Shown piece by piece: positions 60,220 through 64,000 of a DNA stretch of 64,000 nt. The DNA comes from Verrucomicrobiota bacterium (GTDB taxonomy: Bacteria; Verrucomicrobiota; Verrucomicrobiia; Chthoniobacterales; UBA10450), in NCBI GenBank assembly GCA_003218135.1, contig QHNQ01000028.1, positions 1 to 64,000 of the forward strand. The letters are read 5' to 3'. The translations under genes and the position numbers were made by a program. The notes beneath the pieces were generated by a model that saw nothing but the letters and a program-made list of their open reading frames with translations, did not search any database and was not told where the DNA came from. Every line of letters starts with the position of its first letter. Positions within the stretch are counted from its first letter, which is position 1.

Positions 60220-62064
60220 TTGGCCAGGCATTCGAAACGAAGGGGAGGGAGCCGACAATCGTCGGCGCAACGGCTTAATGGAAGCAAGCGTCACCGCGTG
60301 GCCTCAAGAAAACATCTCGCTGGCAGGCGGAATCTGAAGAAGAACTCAAGAAGGGCTGCGTTCAAAATCGCGCGCATTAGGGCCGGCTCGAGGCGATCTG
60401 CTAATGGGCAATTGCCGGATGCCGCGCCGAGAGCGCTATCTGGTTTGTATTCGGCTATTGAAGTCCAGAATCGCATTCGCGAACTGATCAAGCTGGCAAA
60501 GGAACAAGGCTACCTCACATTTGACGATCTAAACGAGGCGTTGCCAGAGGGCGTCACCGACGCCGACGAACTGGATATGATCCTGACGCGGCTGCGCCGC
60601 TTGGAGATCGACGTTATCGAAGCGTCTGAAGTGGATCGCTATAAGGATGGCAAAAAAGACGCAGACGAGGACGAAGAAGATGAGAGAACGGAACCGAAGG
60701 TTGATATTCTCGACGATCCGGTGCGGATGTATCTCAAGCAGATGGGCCAGGTCCCCCTGCTAACTCGGGAACAGGAAGTTGAAATATCCAAACGAATTGA
60801 GGAAGCCGAAGGGATGGTCCAGAAGCACATCAGTCGCTTTGGCTTTGTCGCGCGCGCGCATCTGGAACTTGCCCGGAAGCTCCTCGAGTGCCGCGAACGC
60901 TTCGATCGCGTGATTCTCGATAAGAAAATCGAGAGCCGCGAAAGATACATGAAGAACCTCCCTCGCTTGTGCAAACAGGTGGAGCAATTAAGCACGGCGA
61001 TCACCCAAAAATTTTGTGAGCTTGGGCGCAACTCGTCAAAAAAGCGATCCCGGGGAATGAAGGCGTTGCAAAAGACCTTGGGTTCGCTGCAAAGGATTTA
61101 TCCGTATTTTTACCTGAAGCAAAGAGTCACAGAGGAATTTGTGCACCTGGCGGACGACGCGCACCACACGTCGCTGTACCTGCGCACCGAGATAGCAAAA
61201 AATCCTCGAAGTCAAAAAAGACGTCTCCAGCTTCAGAATAAAGTCCGTGAGTTGGAAAAGAGCCTGTGGTTTTCGCTTTCTGATTATGCCGAAGAGTATC
61301 GGACATTGAAGACTTGGCTGCGCCAGGCGTTTAAGGCCAAGACCGAGATGGTGGAAGCCAATCTCCGTCTGGTTATTTCAATCGCAAAAAAATACACCAA
61401 TCGAGGCCTTTCGTTTCTCGATTTGATCCAGGAAGGCAATATGGGCCTGATGAAAGCGGTCGAGAAATTTGAATACCGGCGGGGCTACAAGTTTTCCACT
61501 TATGCGACATGGTGGATTCGGCAGGCGATCACACGATCCATCGCCGATCAGGCGCGCACGATCCGAATTCCCGTGCACATGATCGAGACGATCAACAAGC
61601 TCATGCGCGTTCAAAAACAGCTGGTGCAGGAATACGGACGAGAACCTACGCCCGACGAGGTGGCCGAAGAAGTGCTGTTGCCAGTTGATCGTGTTCGTGC
61701 GGTCCTCAAGATGGCCCAACAGCCGATTTCATTGCAGTCTCCGGTGGGTGAGAGCGACGAAACGAATTTTGGGGACTTTATCGAAGATAGAGGCGCCGAA
61801 AATCCGAGCGACATGACCGCTATTGTTTTACTCAAAGAAAAAATCAAAGACGTGCTGGAGACGCTGACCGATCGAGAACGACAAGTGCTCGAGCAACGCT
61901 TTGGCCTGATTGATGGATACAGCCGAACCTTGGAGGAAGTCGGTCGGCAATTCCAAGTCACACGCGAGCGGATTCGCCAGATCGAAGCAAAAGCCTTGCG
62001 CAAAATGCGCCACCCAACTCGTATTCGACAGCTAGAAGGTTTTCTTGAAGCCCCAGGAATATAG
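60220..62064 (+). CDS. rpoD: Primary RNA polymerase sigma factor RpoD
   Basis: Regions 1.1-4.2; [37 protein letters not shown]. Confidence 0.96.
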   Translation: MARHSKRRGGSRQSSAQRLNGSKRHRVASRKHLAGRRNLKKNSRRAAFKIARIRAGSRRSANGQLPDAAPRALSGLYSAIEVQNRIRELIKLAKEQGYLTFDDLNEALPEGVTDADELDMILTRLRRLEIDVIEASEVDRYKDGKKDADEDEEDERTEPKVDILDDPVRMYLKQMGQVPLLTREQEVEISKRIEEAEGMVQKHISRFGFVARAHLELARKLLECRERFDRVILDKKIESRERYMKNLPRLCKQVEQLSTAITQKFCELGRNSSKKRSRGMKALQKTLGSLQRIYPYFYLKQRVTEEFVHLADDAHHTSLYLRTEIAKNPRSQKRRLQLQNKVRELEKSLWFSLSDYAEEYRTLKTWLRQAFKAKTEMVEANLRLVISIAKKYTNRGLSFLDLIQEGNMGLMKAVEKFEYRRGYKFSTYATWWIRQAITRSIADQARTIRIPVHMIETINKLMRVQKQLVQEYGREPTPDEVAEEVLLPVDRVRAVLKMAQQPISLQSPVGESDETNFGDFIEDRGAENPSDMTAIVLLKEKIKDVLETLTDRERQVLEQRFGLIDGYSRTLEEVGRQFQVTRERIRQIEAKALRKMRHPTRIRQLEGFLEAPGI

Positions 62065-62132
62065 TGTCAATCTTGAGCACCTTATTCGGGCGCAACTTCC
62101 GATGCTGCAAGTAGTTCAATTGACAGGAGACC

Positions 62133-62486
62133 ATGGAACCTCAAGATGACAAACAGTTGTGGGATATTCTGGGCCGCGTTCCCGAGCCCAGTCTTTCGCC
62201 GTTCTTCGCCCGCAACGTAGTAAGAAAGATCCGCCAGGAAGCGACTCGTTTCGAGCGGGCGCGAAACTGGTTTAGCCTGCGAAGACTTGTTGCAGCCTCA
62301 GCTGTGGCAATCATCGTGGTCGGCATGGCTATCGCCACGCGCCATCCAATCTCACAGACACCGTCTGGAAACGATCTAGAGGTGGTGGCCAAAGTCGATC
62401 CACAAGATTATGACGTCGTGGCTGATCTGGATGAATTGATCGCCTGGGATGAAAATAGTGTGTGGGACGAAAAGCCGACCTTGTGA
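62133..62486 (+). CDS. Small single-TM hypothetical protein downstream of rpoD
   Basis: ORF with one TM segment (VAASAVAIIVVGMAIA). Confidence 0.65.
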   Translation: MEPQDDKQLWDILGRVPEPSLSPFFARNVVRKIRQEATRFERARNWFSLRRLVAASAVAIIVVGMAIATRHPISQTPSGNDLEVVAKVDPQDYDVVADLDELIAWDENSVWDEKPTL

Positions 62487-63027
62487 GCTAGTCGTCGCTT
62501 TATCGATTTTTGTTTTATCTTGCGCCGCTGCGCAAGCGCAACCGCAGTCACATCGAGCGGTCAGCCGGCCGATGCCCGGGCCCCCGCATGGGCCACCGGC
62601 AGGTCAGGGCGCTGGCTCTGCGCGCGGGCCAGCGGGTCAAAGCAGCCGTGAGCGCTGGCTCGCAATGCCGCCGGAAGCTCGGCAAAATTTCCGGCGCAAC
62701 GCGGAGCGTTGGATGCAGATGAGTCCCGAAGAACGCAACGTGATGCGGCAGCGAGAGAATCTGCGGCGCCAGACGATTCAACGTGAGACGGAAACCGCGC
62801 TTCGCGAATCCGGTCTTCGTCTGAATCCGCAGGAGCGCGCTCAATTTGAATCGCGTTACGTTCAGGAACGGCGAAAGGTCGAACAAACGCTCCGGCAGCA
62901 AATCGAAGCTGAGCGGCAAAAGGAACTGCCGGCACTGATTCAGCAGCTAAAAAAAGAGTTCCAGATTGATCAGCCAGTCAGAAGTCCTGCGACGAAACCA
63001 GCGGAGTCGGCTAATCCAAAAAAGTAG
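62449..63027 (+). CDS. DUF3106-like secreted protein
   Basis: RWLAMPPEARQNFRRNAERWMQMSPEERNVMRQRE; overlaps the previous ORF by 38 nt. Confidence 0.7.
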   Translation: MKIVCGTKSRPCELVVALSIFVLSCAAAQAQPQSHRAVSRPMPGPPHGPPAGQGAGSARGPAGQSSRERWLAMPPEARQNFRRNAERWMQMSPEERNVMRQRENLRRQTIQRETETALRESGLRLNPQERAQFESRYVQERRKVEQTLRQQIEAERQKELPALIQQLKKEFQIDQPVRSPATKPAESANPKK

Positions 63028-63081
63028 ACCCGGCTTTTTTCGCAAATCTCCCGCAGCGAAAGGATCCTCCCCTAAAATGCT

Positions 63082-63109
63082 GCTGGCTCGAAATTGCTTT
63101 CGAGCCAGC
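63082..63109. terminator. Strong hairpin between convergent genes
   Basis: GCTGGCTCGAAA-TTGC-TTTCGAGCCAGC. Confidence 0.7.
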
Positions 63110-63138
63110 TCAATCTGATTTCTAGATCCGGCGTCACC

Positions 63139-63372
63139 TTAATATCGGTAATAATGGTGGTGACGATGATGGCGATAATAATAACGGTGTCCGCCGTACC
63201 AGTAGTAGGGCCGGTAATAGTGATAACGATACGGATAATAGTAGCCGTAAGGGTAATATCCGTAGTAACCCGGTCCAAGCCCAATGCTGAAGTAAACTCC
63301 AGCATCGGAGCGGGGCACCGCGGCAAAGGTCAAGCCTCCCGCCACCAGTGCAATAAACAGAAGTTTCTTCAT
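63139..63372 (-). CDS. Small secreted Tyr/His/Arg-rich protein
   Basis: Signal peptide MKKLLFIALVAGGLTFAAV then GYYGYYPYGYYYPYRYHYYRPYY...HRHHHYYRY. Confidence 0.7.
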   Translation of the reverse strand: MKKLLFIALVAGGLTFAAVPRSDAGVYFSIGLGPGYYGYYPYGYYYPYRYHYYRPYYWYGGHRYYYRHHRHHHYYRY

Positions 63373-63390
63373 TGTTTTACCTCCTAATGA

Positions 63391-64000
63391 TTAAACAGGA
63401 GGCCTCCCGAAAGGTTTCCCGTTTTTACCCTGCCCGACGTCTTCCGGATATCCAGTTATGCAAACACTCCGCGCGATCCGTCGATATGAAATGCCGCGAA
63501 GGTGCAATGCATTCGCGGTATTTTCGGCGCCGCCAGCGGGGAACGCGATGACTGGTCCTCCGGTCAAAATAGGACCGAGATAAAGTTGCACCTTGTCAAT
63601 GAGACGCGCGTCGAGCGCCTGGCCGAGCACTTCGCCCCCACCCTCAATCAGCACGCTCGTAATACCTCGTTTGCCAAGATTTTTCAGCACGGCAGCCAGC
63701 GATTTACATCGATAAATCAGCGTTCGTGATGCGAACCGGTCGGAAAATAAGTGAGCCGGCCGTGGAAGGTTGCCCGAACGCGTGAGCACGACACGCCAGG
63801 GTTGCCGCGCGCGGCGCACACCGCGCACGGTTAATCGCGGGTTGTCTGCGCGTACCGTCTCCGCTCCAACAAGCACCGCGTCCACGTGTGCGCGAAGCTC
63901 ATGTGCGTGGCGCCGTGCGAAAGGACCAGTGATCCACCGATGCTCGGCGGCACGGCGCGTCAAGCGACCATCAAGCGACATCCCGCATTTTGCGATGACG
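63391..64000 (-). CDS. ribD: RibD reductase domain (riboflavin biosynthesis), truncated by window end
   Basis: VIAKCGMSLDGRLTRR...VDAVLVGAETVRADNPRLTVR; frame stays open to 64000. Confidence 0.85.
   Translation of the reverse strand, partial: VIAKCGMSLDGRLTRRAAEHRWITGPFARRHAHELRAHVDAVLVGAETVRADNPRLTVRGVRRARQPWRVVLTRSGNLPRPAHLFSDRFASRTLIYRCKSLAAVLKNLGKRGITSVLIEGGGEVLGQALDARLIDKVQLYLGPILTGGPVIAFPAGGAENTANALHLRGISYRRIARSVCITGYPEDVGQGKNGKPFGRPPV

Overview
The window is a dense bacterial chromosomal segment, probably Verrucomicrobia/Spartobacteria-like. That assignment is inferred from the Minf_1886-type protein, Mpl, the gene neighbourhoods and the repeat style; it was not tested. Housekeeping blocks: exbB/exbD/tonB-like, sufCBD, mla (MCE) ABC transporter, carA, rplT-pheS-pheT, mpl, gspD/gspE, mreBCD-mrdA-rng, thiH-thiS, dnaG-rpoD, ribD (cut by the window end), and one tRNA-Arg(TCT). 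No CRISPR array, prophage, transposase or obvious defence island was seen. The unusual content is at a finer scale: (1) intergenic inverted elements built from 7-nt-periodic direct repeats, with a different heptamer at each locus, several of them directly upstream of start codons; (2) several families of short palindromic REP-like repeats, two of which lie in frame inside a 1500-aa Lhr-type helicase; (3) a recurrent pattern of conserved genes that appear to have lost an internal segment (M16 peptidase, alpha/beta hydrolase, ThiH, CHASE2 cyclase) plus one frameshifted NIPSNAP gene, which may be real decay or assembly artefact; (4) a structured leader in front of rplT. Family calls come from reading the translations and recalled motif knowledge; no database search was run.
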